A stretch of 64,000 bases of DNA. It comes from an uncultured Eggerthella sp. (lineage in GTDB: Bacteria; Actinomycetota; Coriobacteriia; Coriobacteriales; Eggerthellaceae). Below, piece after piece: positions 54,571-63,038 of the stretch (within the stretch, counting starts at the first letter, position 1; every line of letters begins with the position of its first letter). The notes under the pieces were generated by a model. The model was not told the origin of the DNA. It saw only the letters and a program-made list of their open reading frames with translations, and did no database searches. The stretch covers positions 124,001 through 188,000 of the forward strand of contig CAJKUH010000001.1 in assembly GCA_905203045.1 (NCBI GenBank). The letters are read 5' to 3'. The position numbers and the translations under genes were made by a program.

Positions 54571-55908
54571 ATGGAAGACCATAAGCTTTCCCTGTACGAC
54601 AACATCCTGAAAATCAACGCTATCGACCCAGAGCTGTACGAGCGCTATCCCGTGAAGCGCGGCTTGCGCAACAGCGACGGCTCGGGTGTTATTGCGGGCG
54701 TAACCAACATCGCAAACGTTTATGGCTACCTGATGAACGAAGGCGACAAGGTGCCCGACGAAGGCAAGCTCACCTTCCGTGGTTACAGTATCTACGATCT
54801 TATCGGCGGCGATGCAACAAAGCGCCGCGGGTTCGAGGAAATTGCCTACCTGCTTCTGATGGGCGACTTGCCCACGAAAGACCAGCTCGATGCGTTCGTG
54901 GAAGCGCTCGATTCCCAGCGCAGCCTGCCCGATGGCTTCACGGCTTCGAAGATCATGAGCACGCCTTCCCATAGCATCATGAATCTGCTGCAGCGCTCGG
55001 TTCTGATGCTGTACGCCGACGACCCGAAAGCGGAAGATCGTTCTTTCGAGCACGAGATCAGCACGGCCATTTCGCTTCTTTCGCGCCTGCCGCGCATCAT
55101 GGTGCTGGCGCACTACGCCAAGCGCTGCGCGTTCTACGGCGAATCGATGATCATGCATCGTTTCATCCCCGGGCAGTCCACATCCGAAACCATCCTTTCC
55201 ATGCTGCGCCCCAACCGCGAGTTCACGCCTGAAGAGGCGCGCATGCTCGATATCATGATGTGCCTGCATGCAGAACATGGCGGCGGCAACAACTCCACCT
55301 TCACCTGCCGCGTGCTTTCTTCCGCCGATACCGATCCGTACGCTGCGTATTCCGGCGCTATCGGTTCGCTGAAGGGCAGCAAGCATGGTGGCGCTAACCA
55401 CCAGGTGCTGGCCATGCAGAAGGAAATCAAGGAAAACGTGAAGAACTGGGAAGACGAAGACGAGGTTGCTTCCTACATTGCCAAGATCGTGAACAAGCAG
55501 GCGTTCGACCACACGGGCCTGATTTACGGCATGGGCCATGCGGTGTACACGCTTTCCGACCCGCGCGCCATCATCTGCAAGCAGTTCGCCACGAAGCTGG
55601 CGCAGGGCACCGAATTCGAGGCAGAGCTGAACCTGCTGAAGCTCATCGAGCGTTTAAGCCCCGAGGTCATCGCTCAGGAAAAGGGCACGAAGAAGGAAAT
55701 GTGCGCGAACGTGGATATGTATTCCGGTTTTGTGTATTCGCTGCTGGGCATTCCGCAGGATATGATCACGCCGCTGTTTGCGTGCTCGCGCATGGCGGGC
55801 TGGGCGGCGCACCGCTTCGAGGAACTGGTAAGTGGCAAGCGCATCATTCGCCCCGCGTACAAAACGGCGGTGAAGGAACGCGCCTACGTGTCCATCGAGG
55901 AGCGCTAG
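54571..55908 (+). CDS. gltA: Citrate synthase
   Basis: A 445-residue enzyme condensing acetyl-CoA and oxaloacetate. Catalytic residues are recognisable: His in CLHAEHGGGNNSTF (about 230), His in GSLKGSKHGGANH (about 275), and Asp in ANVDMYSGFVY (about 385). The N-terminal extension (about 1-50) and length are those of the longer type II-related bacterial enzymes of anaerobes. ATG 54571 follows AAAGGA; the upstream in-frame start at 54544 has no site. In this anaerobe it likely supplies 2-oxoglutarate for glutamate synthesis. Confidence 0.93.
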   Translation: MEDHKLSLYDNILKINAIDPELYERYPVKRGLRNSDGSGVIAGVTNIANVYGYLMNEGDKVPDEGKLTFRGYSIYDLIGGDATKRRGFEEIAYLLLMGDLPTKDQLDAFVEALDSQRSLPDGFTASKIMSTPSHSIMNLLQRSVLMLYADDPKAEDRSFEHEISTAISLLSRLPRIMVLAHYAKRCAFYGESMIMHRFIPGQSTSETILSMLRPNREFTPEEARMLDIMMCLHAEHGGGNNSTFTCRVLSSADTDPYAAYSGAIGSLKGSKHGGANHQVLAMQKEIKENVKNWEDEDEVASYIAKIVNKQAFDHTGLIYGMGHAVYTLSDPRAIICKQFATKLAQGTEFEAELNLLKLIERLSPEVIAQEKGTKKEMCANVDMYSGFVYSLLGIPQDMITPLFACSRMAGWAAHRFEELVSGKRIIRPAYKTAVKERAYVSIEER

Positions 55909-55929
55909 GTTCAAACTTTGCGAATGTGC

Positions 55930-55959
55930 GAAAGGCTCCTACGGGAGCCTTTCTTTTTT
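55930..55959 (+). terminator. Terminator of citrate synthase
   Basis: GAAAGGCTCC, loop TAC, GGGAGCCTTTC, then TTTTTT. Confidence 0.9.
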
Positions 55960-56014
55960 GGCCGGGGCGTTAGGGAACGGCTCTGCTGGGCGCCTTGGCG
56001 CGTTTCCTCACATA

Positions 56015-56046
56015 CAAAGAAAGGAGCCCCGAAGGACTCCTTTCCG
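56015..56046 (-). terminator. Probable terminator of the NhaC-family gene
   Basis: GAAAGGAG (56019-56026) pairs with CTCCTTTC (56037-56044). On the minus strand TTTG follows, a short U-tract. It lies about 40 bases after the antiporter stop. Confidence 0.55.
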
Positions 56047-56086
56047 GTTTGCTTGTGTTAACAGGCTTGATGCTGTTTGCTGTTCG

Positions 56087-57715
56087 CTAAGCTGCCTGCT
56101 TGCTGCCCACGAAGCGGGTGGCAACAACCACGGCAAGGATAACCACGATGCCGCCGATAAGCGAAGGCCAGGGGCTGCCGGTGAAGCCGGAAACCAAGTA
56201 GCCAAGCAAGCACACCACCGCAACGATGGTGGCGTAGGGCAGCTGCGTGGCAACGTGACGTAGGTGGTTACATTCTGCGCCCGTCGAGGAAAGAATGGTG
56301 GTGTCGGAAATGGGCGAGATGTGGTCGCCGTATACCGCACCGGCAAGCGTTGCACCGATGGTAACCAAGAACAGCGGGTCGCCTTCAGGGAAGATGCCCA
56401 GCACGATGGGCAGAATCAGCGCGGCGGTACCCCAGGAAGTGCCCATGGCAAAGCCGATGAAGCCCGAAACCACGAAGATGACGGCCGGCAGCAAGGAAAG
56501 CTGGAAACCGATGTCGGTAAGCGTGGTGGCAACGAATTCGCCCGTGCCCAGCATGTAACGGCATGCACCGCCCAAGCTCCAAGCCAAAACCAGGATCATG
56601 ATGGCACCCACCATGGAACGCACGCCTTCGGAAACGCCTTCAGTGAAGCCAACCAGGGTGGTGAGCTTGCGAGGCAGGAACATGCAGGCGGCAACCACCA
56701 GCGCAACTGCGGCGCCGATGCACAGACCGCTGATGGGGTCTTCGCCGACGGCGGTTGCGAAATCGACGCCGTCGAAGAAGCCGCCCACGTACAGCATGCC
56801 CGTGATGGAGAACACGATAAGCACCACGATAGGAATAATGAGGTCGTACACTTTGCCGTTCGGCGAAACGTTCAGGCCCTTGAACTGCTCAACGGCCTTG
56901 GTGGCGCCTTCCAGGTCGGACTGCTCGGTAACGATGGTCTCGATGTTGTTGGGGTCTTTCGGCACGCCGGCCTTCGATACTGTTTCCAGTGCAGAGGGAT
57001 GCGCGGGGATGGCGCTGTACTGGTGCGCCTCGCAATCGCGCTGAGCCTTGCCCATGCCGAAGAAATCCTTGCCGAACGCGCACATGGCGAATACGAACAC
57101 GATGGTGATCAGGGCATACAGGTTGTAGGGGATGGAAGCGCAGAAGATGTTGAAGCCGTCGTCGCCCATGTAGCCGCCCATGGCAACCGCCCACGAGGAA
57201 ACAGGGGCGATGATGCATACCGGGGCTGCGGTGGAGTCGATGATCCATGCCAGCTTTTCGTGGCTGATGCGGAATTTGTCGGTTACGGGGCGCATAACGG
57301 CACCGACGGTAAGGCAGTTGAAGTAGTCGTCCACGAACACCACAATGCCCAGAACCGCGGTCATCACGGTAGCCATGCGCGCGCTTTTGATGTGCTTTGC
57401 GGCCCATTCGGCATACGCACGCGAGCCGCCCGCGACGGCAACTACCACAACCAAGGCGCCTAATAATGCCAAGAACAATATCAGTGCGGCGTTGGAGGAA
57501 ATCTGCTCAGCCATCACCTGGGGGATAAGCGTGAAGGAAGTGATCAGCTGGCTTACACCCACGCCATCAAGGCAGAATTCGTAGATGATCAGCCCGGAAA
57601 ACACACCGACCAACAGAGATGAGTACACCTCCTTGGTGATAAGGGCCAGGCCCAGTGCCAAAAGCGGCGGCACAATAGACCAAGCACCGGTGGAAATAAG
57701 CTCGAAGCCTTCCAT
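56087..57715 (-). CDS. NhaC-family Na+/H+ antiporter
   Basis: A 542-residue protein with about 12-13 TM segments. FVDDYFNCLTVGAVMRPVTD and IDSTAAPVCIIAPVSSWAV are signature regions of the NhaC/MleN superfamily. A hydrophilic central loop of about 70 residues (about 210-280) contains acidic and Pro residues. The C-terminal half has GFAMGTSWGTAALILPIV and HISPISDTTILSSTGAECN. Members exchange Na+ for H+ or link this to malate/lactate or arginine exchange. Monocistronic. No signal of regulation seen. Confidence 0.9.
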   Translation of the reverse strand: MEGFELISTGAWSIVPPLLALGLALITKEVYSSLLVGVFSGLIIYEFCLDGVGVSQLITSFTLIPQVMAEQISSNAALILFLALLGALVVVVAVAGGSRAYAEWAAKHIKSARMATVMTAVLGIVVFVDDYFNCLTVGAVMRPVTDKFRISHEKLAWIIDSTAAPVCIIAPVSSWAVAMGGYMGDDGFNIFCASIPYNLYALITIVFVFAMCAFGKDFFGMGKAQRDCEAHQYSAIPAHPSALETVSKAGVPKDPNNIETIVTEQSDLEGATKAVEQFKGLNVSPNGKVYDLIIPIVVLIVFSITGMLYVGGFFDGVDFATAVGEDPISGLCIGAAVALVVAACMFLPRKLTTLVGFTEGVSEGVRSMVGAIMILVLAWSLGGACRYMLGTGEFVATTLTDIGFQLSLLPAVIFVVSGFIGFAMGTSWGTAALILPIVLGIFPEGDPLFLVTIGATLAGAVYGDHISPISDTTILSSTGAECNHLRHVATQLPYATIVAVVCLLGYLVSGFTGSPWPSLIGGIVVILAVVVATRFVGSKQAA

Positions 57716-58147
57716 GGGCAGTCTCCTTTGCGGCGAATCGGGGCGCAGGCAATGCGGCTCGGGGAAGGCGGCGTGCCTGGCTGGTGCAGCGACGCATTTC
57801 CCGAGCAGTGTTGCTTGCGCATTTACAACTGTGCCGATTATAGGTCAGCTGTGTTACTTCGCCGTTGCATTTGCGAATTGGGGGAATGCAACGGGGGGGC
57901 GGCAAAGGTGTTCGGGCGCGTTTGGGTGCTGGGGCGCGCCGTCTCGGAGGGCGGGATGCTGTGGGGTTCGCAACCTTAGGGGGGGGTTCGGGAGCTCTTT
58001 TGCCTGGGCGCGCCCCCTCCTTGAGGGCGCTTCGTACGAAAAGGGGACTGATTCTGGAGTGCTTGCTTGGGAGGTGCGATTTTTTTCTCGGGTGTTTCGC
58101 TCGTAAAGGAATAGCTTCTTTCGCTTGCCTGGGCGGCCCTTCACGCG
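57716..58147. other. GC-rich gap with a palindrome remnant
   Basis: More than 400 bases without a supported gene. AAAAGGGGACTG at 58039-58050 is a half-copy of the GGGGACAGTCCCC repeat family with no matching right arm. Open frames on both strands lack ribosome sites. Confidence 0.4.
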
Positions 58148-58194
58148 AAAAAAGACCGAGCCCCGTTGGTCTGCAGGGGCCAACGGGGCTCGGT
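58148..58194 (-). terminator. Terminator of the HdeD-like gene
   Basis: ACCGAGCCCCGTTGG (58155-58169) and CCAACGGGGCTCGGT (58180-58194) form a perfect 15-bp stem. On the minus strand C then TTTTTT follows. Confidence 0.9.
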
Positions 58195-58229
58195 GGTTGA
58201 GCGGCGGGTAGGTGCTGCGCGATGTGCTT

Positions 58230-58754
58230 CTACAGGAAGTACTTCCCTGCATTTGCGCCCAGGATAATAAGGTCAACGCCGCGCAGCAAGGCGAACAGCG
58301 AAATGAACAGCGCCAGCATTTCGGGCATGTAGAAGAACATGATACCGATCAGCACCGAAAGGATGCCCGATACCAGCATCCAGCCCCAAAGTGGAAGCCC
58401 GGCCTTTTTGATGGGGAAGGCGACGATGATTTCGTAGATGCCGAACACCAGAACAAAGGCGCCGATAACCCACGGCAACACCGCGGCGAAGGCGAAGGGA
58501 TGGATAACGAACATCGCGCCGATGAGCACGTCCAAGATGCCGTACGCCAACAGCCAGCCGGAAAAGCCCAGCAGTTCCTTGTCGCGGATGAACGTGGCAA
58601 TGTTCACCACGCCAGAAACAACGAATGCGGCGCCGATCATGAACGCGATGGATGCCAGGGTAAGCCCTGGGAAGAACGCGCATACCAAGCCAAAGACGAT
58701 GAAAAGAATACCGGCAACGATAAGCTGCCAATTCCGTTCGGTTTTCGAGTTCAT
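58230..58754 (-). CDS. HdeD-family (DUF308) membrane protein
   Basis: A 174-residue protein with six short TM segments in three repeated pairs, the DUF308/HdeD layout. Glycine-rich helices recur with the pattern GILFIVFGLVCAFFPG, GILDVLIGAMFVIHP, GILSVLIGIMFF. HdeD is linked to acid resistance in Escherichia; in Actinobacteria the role is not established. A good AGGAGGG site precedes the ATG. Single-gene unit. Confidence 0.88.
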   Translation of the reverse strand: MNSKTERNWQLIVAGILFIVFGLVCAFFPGLTLASIAFMIGAAFVVSGVVNIATFIRDKELLGFSGWLLAYGILDVLIGAMFVIHPFAFAAVLPWVIGAFVLVFGIYEIIVAFPIKKAGLPLWGWMLVSGILSVLIGIMFFYMPEMLALFISLFALLRGVDLIILGANAGKYFL

Positions 58755-58881
58755 GTTAACCCCTCCTCGTACCGTTTTCTTTATTGTAGTGCGCCTTTAG
58801 CCTGGTAGGCAGCGGTGTTGGCAAAAGGAAACAAGAAGGAAAGGAATGGGGCGTGCGCTTCGCGGCGTGCGCTGGCGGCCC

Positions 58882-58908
58882 ATCCAAAAGGGACAGTCCC
58901 TTTTGGAT
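58882..58908. repeat. Short palindromic repeat upstream of the HdeD-like gene
   Basis: ATCCAAAAGGGAC-A-GTCCCTTTTGGAT, a perfect 13+1+13 dyad of the same family, in the 400-base gap between the cyclo-ligase and HdeD-like genes. The rest of that gap shows nothing else. Confidence 0.85.
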
Positions 58909-59162
58909 CCTTTTGGACGCACTGGTTTTGGCTTGGCTTCGGCGGAGGCGTTTCTGCCATGGGGCGGAGTCGCGCGCTTTCGGCTCCGCGTTCTGCCAGA
59001 TGCTAGTACAAGGCCTGTGTGCTGGGCGCTGCGACCCCACCACGTTGCAGCGCACTGTTCGAGGTTGCGCGTTTGCCGATGCGAACAATGTGCTGTGTGG
59101 CGTGCTGCGCGTTGGGTTTAGGTCGTTGGCTCATCCTGCACGTTAAGCGGCAGGGCGCAGGC

Positions 59163-59867
59163 TTATGCGCAGACGAAGGGCAGGGGAATGTCGTGCGGTT
59201 CTGCGGGGATCGGCGCCACTTGCTGTTCGGCGAAGGCGACGGCGACAACCTGGCAGGCATTGGTGAGTTGCGAAAGGTAGCGGTCGTAGTTGCCTGCGCC
59301 GTACCCCAAGCGATTGCCTGCTTCATCGAAGCCGACCGCAGGCACTACCAAAAACGCGAGTTCATCGGCGGGAACGTAGGGCATGTCGGCAAGATCGGTG
59401 CTTTCGTGGCGGTAGTCTTTCAGCGGGTCGTTCAAAAACGGCACGCTGTTGGTGCGAAACGCTTTGCTGTGAACCGCGCGCATTTCCATGGTTTGTTGGG
59501 TGATGTGCAGGGCATCCGGGTCAGAGCCGGCATCGCGCATGCCGCGCCCCGGTGCATCGGGGATGCCATGCGCATCTTCCATCATGCAGGGAAAGGCCAC
59601 CGTGCAGCCGCGTTGGTAAGCATGCTCGATGAATTCTGCCAGGTTAACTTCCCAAGGGAATGCGGAATACACGGCAACAACGCAGGGCTTCGATTTGCTT
59701 TCGTCGAGGCGAGAATCAAGCTGCGCGGCCAGCTTCCGGCAGATTGCATGGCTCTTTTGCGCGCGCTCTTCGGCAGAAAGCGCCTTTCGGGCTGCTTTCG
59801 CCTGGGCGCGAAGGCGCGCTCGCGTTTCTGCGGGAGTTTCGATTGCGGTGTTCGTTTCGTTGTTCAT
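59163..59867 (-). CDS. 5-formyltetrahydrofolate cyclo-ligase
   Basis: A 234-residue ATP-dependent enzyme that converts 5-formyl-THF to 5,10-methenyl-THF. The N-terminal basic helix RLRAQAKAARKALSAEE holds the ATP-contact Arg/Lys residues. The signature LGYGAGNYDRYLS (about 185-197) is complete, and the C-terminus EPHDIPLPF matches the family end. Length is slightly above usual because of an N-terminal extension of about 12 residues. It lies 109 bases after the NRAMP-type gene on the same strand and may be the third gene of that transcript. Confidence 0.9.
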   Translation of the reverse strand: MNNETNTAIETPAETRARLRAQAKAARKALSAEERAQKSHAICRKLAAQLDSRLDESKSKPCVVAVYSAFPWEVNLAEFIEHAYQRGCTVAFPCMMEDAHGIPDAPGRGMRDAGSDPDALHITQQTMEMRAVHSKAFRTNSVPFLNDPLKDYRHESTDLADMPYVPADELAFLVVPAVGFDEAGNRLGYGAGNYDRYLSQLTNACQVVAVAFAEQQVAPIPAEPHDIPLPFVCA

Positions 59868-59976
59868 GGGGTCATTGTACTTCTAGAAGGGCTGGGTGCA
59901 GCGTTCGGTTTGCTCGCCGGCGCGCCCAAACGTGATGGGGTGTAGGCAGCGTGGTGCGGCAGCGGGTAACGGCTCC

Positions 59977-61308
59977 CTAGCCGATTCCTAGCACCTGCAT
60001 AACCAGGCAGATGGCGGAAAGGATGCCCACCACCACAATAGTGAAGTACAGCAGCGCGCGCGTGACCTTACCCACGGTGTACTTACCCATAACGTGCTTG
60101 TCGGTGCAGATGATGGCCATGAACACCAGCAGCACTGGCAGGATAACGCCGTTCACGAACTGCGCGGTAAGCATGATGCCCATCAGATCGAGGCTCGGGA
60201 TAAGGATAACCACCGCCGAAACGAAGATGACGAAGGTGAAGATGCCCTTGAACAGCGGCGCTTCCTTCCAGGTGAACGAAACGCCCGCTTCCCAGCCGAA
60301 TGCCTCGCAGATAACGAATGCCGTGGTAAGGGGCAGCACGCATGCCGCCAACAAGCTTGCCGCCACCAGGCCGATGGCGAACAGGGCCTTCGCGTACTCG
60401 CCGGCGAAGGGCTCCAGCGCCGCCGCGGCTGCTTCGGCGCTTTCCACTTCGATGCCCTGTGGGAACAGCACCGTGCCGGTGGTTACGATGATGAACCATG
60501 CCACGATGCAACCCACCACGGCACCGGTAACGGCATCGATGCGCTGGTAGGGCAAGTCGCGCACGCGCACGCCCTTTTCAACCACGTTGCTCTGCGCGAA
60601 GAACATCATCCACGGCGCTATGGTGGTACCCACCATAGCAACGGTAAGCGAAAGAAAGCTTAAGTCCGAACTTGCCGCGGGCACCAACGTGTGCTGGAAC
60701 GTTTCGCTCCAGTCGGGCTGGGCCAAAAACGCCGCAACAATGTAGGTGGCGAACACGCACGAAAGCATCAAAAAGATGTTCTGCACGCGCTTGTAGCTGC
60801 CGCCCACGATAAGCCCCCACACTGCTGCGGCGGCAACGGGCACTGAAATCCAGCGGGGCACGCCGAACATTTCCATACCGGACGCCACGCCCGCGAACTC
60901 GGAGAACGTGGTGGCAACGTTGCCGATAAGCAGCGCCATCATGGCCAGCGCCGTTAGGCGGATGCCGAAGCTTTCGCGAATCAAGGCCGAAAATCCCTTG
61001 CCGGTAACGGCGCCCATGCGCGTGGCGGTGGTTTGCACCACGATAAGCAGCACGCACATGATGGGGATGATCCACAGCGTCATGTAGCCGAACTTCGCGC
61101 CGACGGTGGAATACGTGGAAATGCCGCCGGCGTCGTTGCCCGCCATAGCGGTTACGATGCCGGGCCCCATGGCCGCCAGCACCAAAAACGCCTTCGAATG
61201 TTGCTTCTTGCCGTCGCCTTCGCCACCCTGCTTGTCGGGTGTTTGCGGGGAAGCCTGAGCTGCGAGGGTGGTGTCCTGCGCCGTGCTTTCCTTGAGCGTC
61301 ATTAACAA
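59977..61308 (-). CDS. NRAMP-related magnesium transporter (NRMT type)
   Basis: A 443-residue SLC11/NRAMP-fold protein with 11-12 TM segments. The TM1 site, DPGN in classical Mn/Fe transporters, reads GNDAGGISTYS, keeping the Asp but losing Pro and Asn. The TM6 site, normally A-x-x-M-P-H, reads TTIAPWMMFF, losing Met and His. Such remodelling marks the NRMT clade; by published work the Eggerthella lenta member transports Mg2+ and Mn2+ without H+ coupling. The 40-residue N-terminal cytosolic head is Gln/Lys-rich. It begins nine bases after an MgtE-N/CBS gene, which supports Mg2+ as substrate. Probably a Mg2+ channel-like carrier under regulation by its neighbour. Confidence 0.88.
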   Translation of the reverse strand: MLMTLKESTAQDTTLAAQASPQTPDKQGGEGDGKKQHSKAFLVLAAMGPGIVTAMAGNDAGGISTYSTVGAKFGYMTLWIIPIMCVLLIVVQTTATRMGAVTGKGFSALIRESFGIRLTALAMMALLIGNVATTFSEFAGVASGMEMFGVPRWISVPVAAAAVWGLIVGGSYKRVQNIFLMLSCVFATYIVAAFLAQPDWSETFQHTLVPAASSDLSFLSLTVAMVGTTIAPWMMFFAQSNVVEKGVRVRDLPYQRIDAVTGAVVGCIVAWFIIVTTGTVLFPQGIEVESAEAAAAALEPFAGEYAKALFAIGLVAASLLAACVLPLTTAFVICEAFGWEAGVSFTWKEAPLFKGIFTFVIFVSAVVILIPSLDLMGIMLTAQFVNGVILPVLLVFMAIICTDKHVMGKYTVGKVTRALLYFTIVVVGILSAICLVMQVLGIG

Positions 61309-61317
61309 GCCTCGATC

Positions 61318-62667
61318 CTAGTTGTTTCCGAACACGTGAAGGATGAAAAAGGAATAGGGGATCATCAGAATGATGAACGCCGCCGCCGTGATGGCGAACT
61401 GGCCCCACGCCCAGCGGGTGCGGCCTTCTTCGACGTTGTCCTCGATAACCTCCATTGCGTCGTCGACGGTAACGATGCCCAGCATCTGGCCGTTTTCGTC
61501 CACAACGGGCATGGCCATCAGGTCGTACTTGGAAATGTCGGCGGCAACTTCGTCTTCCGGCTCTTCGGGCAGCGATGTGATCAGCTCGTCGAACATGATG
61601 TCGGAAAGCGGGGTGTCGTCCTTTGCCAGCACCAACGTGCGCAGCGAAAGCACGCCCACCAGCTTGTCGTATTCGTCCAACACGTACACGTAGTTCACGG
61701 TGGGGTGGTCTTCGTCCAGGCCGCGCAGCACTTCGGTGGTTTCCTGCACGGTGTCGGTGGTGTGCATGGCCACGAACTGGGTGGTCATCAGGCCGCCTGC
61801 AGTGTCTTCTTTGTAGCCCAAAAGCTTGCGGATTTCCGCAGCGTTGTCCACGCCCATCAGGCGCAAAAGGGTTTCGGCCTTTTCGTAGGGCAAATCGCCC
61901 ACAATGTCGGCAGCGTCGTCTGGGTCCATGTCGCGCAGCAAGCGGGATGCGCGCTTTTCGTCCAAGCCCTCGATGATGTCGGCTTGGAATTCGTCTTCCA
62001 TTTCCGAAATGGCATCGCCTGCTTGGGCATCGTCCAGGTGCTGGAACACGTTGGCGCGTTGCTTCGGGTCGAGCTGTTCCAGAATGTCGGCAACGTCGGC
62101 AGGGTGCAGTTCTTCCAGGCGCGTGTGGCTTACCGAAAGCTGCACCTTCGAAAGGTCGCGATCGAGCAGTTCCATGTAGTTCCAGGCGATGATGCGCTCG
62201 TCGATGGTTTTGCCGAACGCTTTCGCGATGCTGCAGGCGGCTTTTTCAACCCAGGGGGCCAGGCCGCGCAGAATGCCGCGTACGCCCACTTCAGCGCCCA
62301 AAAGGCGCAGCTGCGTGCCAGAAGCGGAAAGCTTCAGGTCGTTTACGCGCACGACCTTCATGCCCTGCGTGTCGACGATCTGGCGATCAAGCAGGTCGCG
62401 TGCCAGCAGAACCTCGGCAGGCTGCAGGTAGCTGAAGCGGATGGCCGTGCGGTCCACCTTCAGGCGGATGCCTTCTTCTTCGCTGAAGCCTTCCACGTAT
62501 TTGCGCCAGGAAATCATGAACGGCGTTTTGCCTGGGCCCAAGAAAGCCAGGCTGGTGATACGCGGGAACACTTCGCCGGTTTGAATGGCCAAATCGGAAA
62601 TGGAGCCGATCTTTTCGCCATTTGCGTCGACGACGGGTTCGCCGAGCATCTGAGATAAATAGAGCAT
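61318..62667 (-). CDS. PRC-barrel/MgtE-N/CBS protein lacking the MgtE channel
   Basis: A 449-residue protein. Two PRC-barrel-like domains (about 1-75, EPVVDANGEKIGSISDLAIQ; about 85-150, RQIVDTQGMKVVRVNDLKLS). MgtE N domain (about 185-290; HPADVADILEQLDPKQRANV, DMDPDDAADIVGDLPYEKAE). CBS pair (about 300-420; TAGGLMTTQFVAM, MPVVDENGQMLGIVTVDDAM). Then only one TM helix at the end (about 425-445) in place of the five-helix MgtE pore. So it keeps the Mg2+-sensing half of MgtE without the channel. Directly upstream of the NRMT-type gene; I infer it is its Mg2+-sensing regulatory subunit. RBS is AGGGAG. Confidence 0.88.
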   Translation of the reverse strand: MLYLSQMLGEPVVDANGEKIGSISDLAIQTGEVFPRITSLAFLGPGKTPFMISWRKYVEGFSEEEGIRLKVDRTAIRFSYLQPAEVLLARDLLDRQIVDTQGMKVVRVNDLKLSASGTQLRLLGAEVGVRGILRGLAPWVEKAACSIAKAFGKTIDERIIAWNYMELLDRDLSKVQLSVSHTRLEELHPADVADILEQLDPKQRANVFQHLDDAQAGDAISEMEDEFQADIIEGLDEKRASRLLRDMDPDDAADIVGDLPYEKAETLLRLMGVDNAAEIRKLLGYKEDTAGGLMTTQFVAMHTTDTVQETTEVLRGLDEDHPTVNYVYVLDEYDKLVGVLSLRTLVLAKDDTPLSDIMFDELITSLPEEPEDEVAADISKYDLMAMPVVDENGQMLGIVTVDDAMEVIEDNVEEGRTRWAWGQFAITAAAFIILMIPYSFFILHVFGNN

Positions 62668-62677
62668 GCAATTCTCC

Positions 62678-62849
62678 CTAGGGATTGCGCTCGTTGGCGA
62701 TGATGTACGGGCAGTGCAGCTGCTCGGCGCACAGCAATGCCAGCGGGCGTGATCCGGTCATGTCGCAGTCGTCCTTCGACCGCCACACGATGCAAGCATG
62801 CAGAGGTCGAAGGCTAATTACTGTGAGGTTTCGATTTTCGAACCTTCAA
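62678..62849 (-). CDS. Small upstream ORF(s) ending at the MgtE-like gene's ribosome site
   Basis: Two overlapping frames. A TTG at 62849 sits six bases after AAAGGA and encodes 11 residues (MKVRKSKPHSN) to a TAG at 62814. In the +1 frame, codons with strongly GC-ending third positions run to a TAG at 62678, 10 bases before the next gene's ATG, encoding HACIVWRSKDDCDMTGSRPL then ALLCAEQLHCPYIIANERNP. That frame has a GTG at 62788 and an ATG at 62761 with AAGGA. It may be one gene needing a +1 frameshift, a degraded gene, or a regulatory leader peptide for the magnesium operon. I do not recognise the peptide. Confidence 0.4.
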
Positions 62850-63038
62850 GTAATGTCCTTTCCTAAATGAGTAAAAAGCGGCGCACGGGACCAAGCCCCT
62901 TGGCGCAGCACACCTGATTTTACGCGAATGTGCCACGCTGGGGGCTTTTATGACGTGAAAAGAAAGTAAAAAACGGGTTTTAGCGGCAGGTTCGGGCGGG
63001 GGATTTGCGTTGAAGCTGCCTTGCGTCGTTGCAGCCCG

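Noticed and set aside
56264..57463. A 399-codon plus-strand frame opposite the NhaC-family gene
   Set aside because: Composition (Gly/His/Arg/Asp) and lack of start signals mark it as a shadow of the antiporter gene.
62678..62880. M-box (ykoK) magnesium riboswitch in the leader of the magnesium operon
   Set aside because: I looked for the conserved M-box core between 62670 and 62900 on the minus strand and did not find it; local stems are explained by short dyads.
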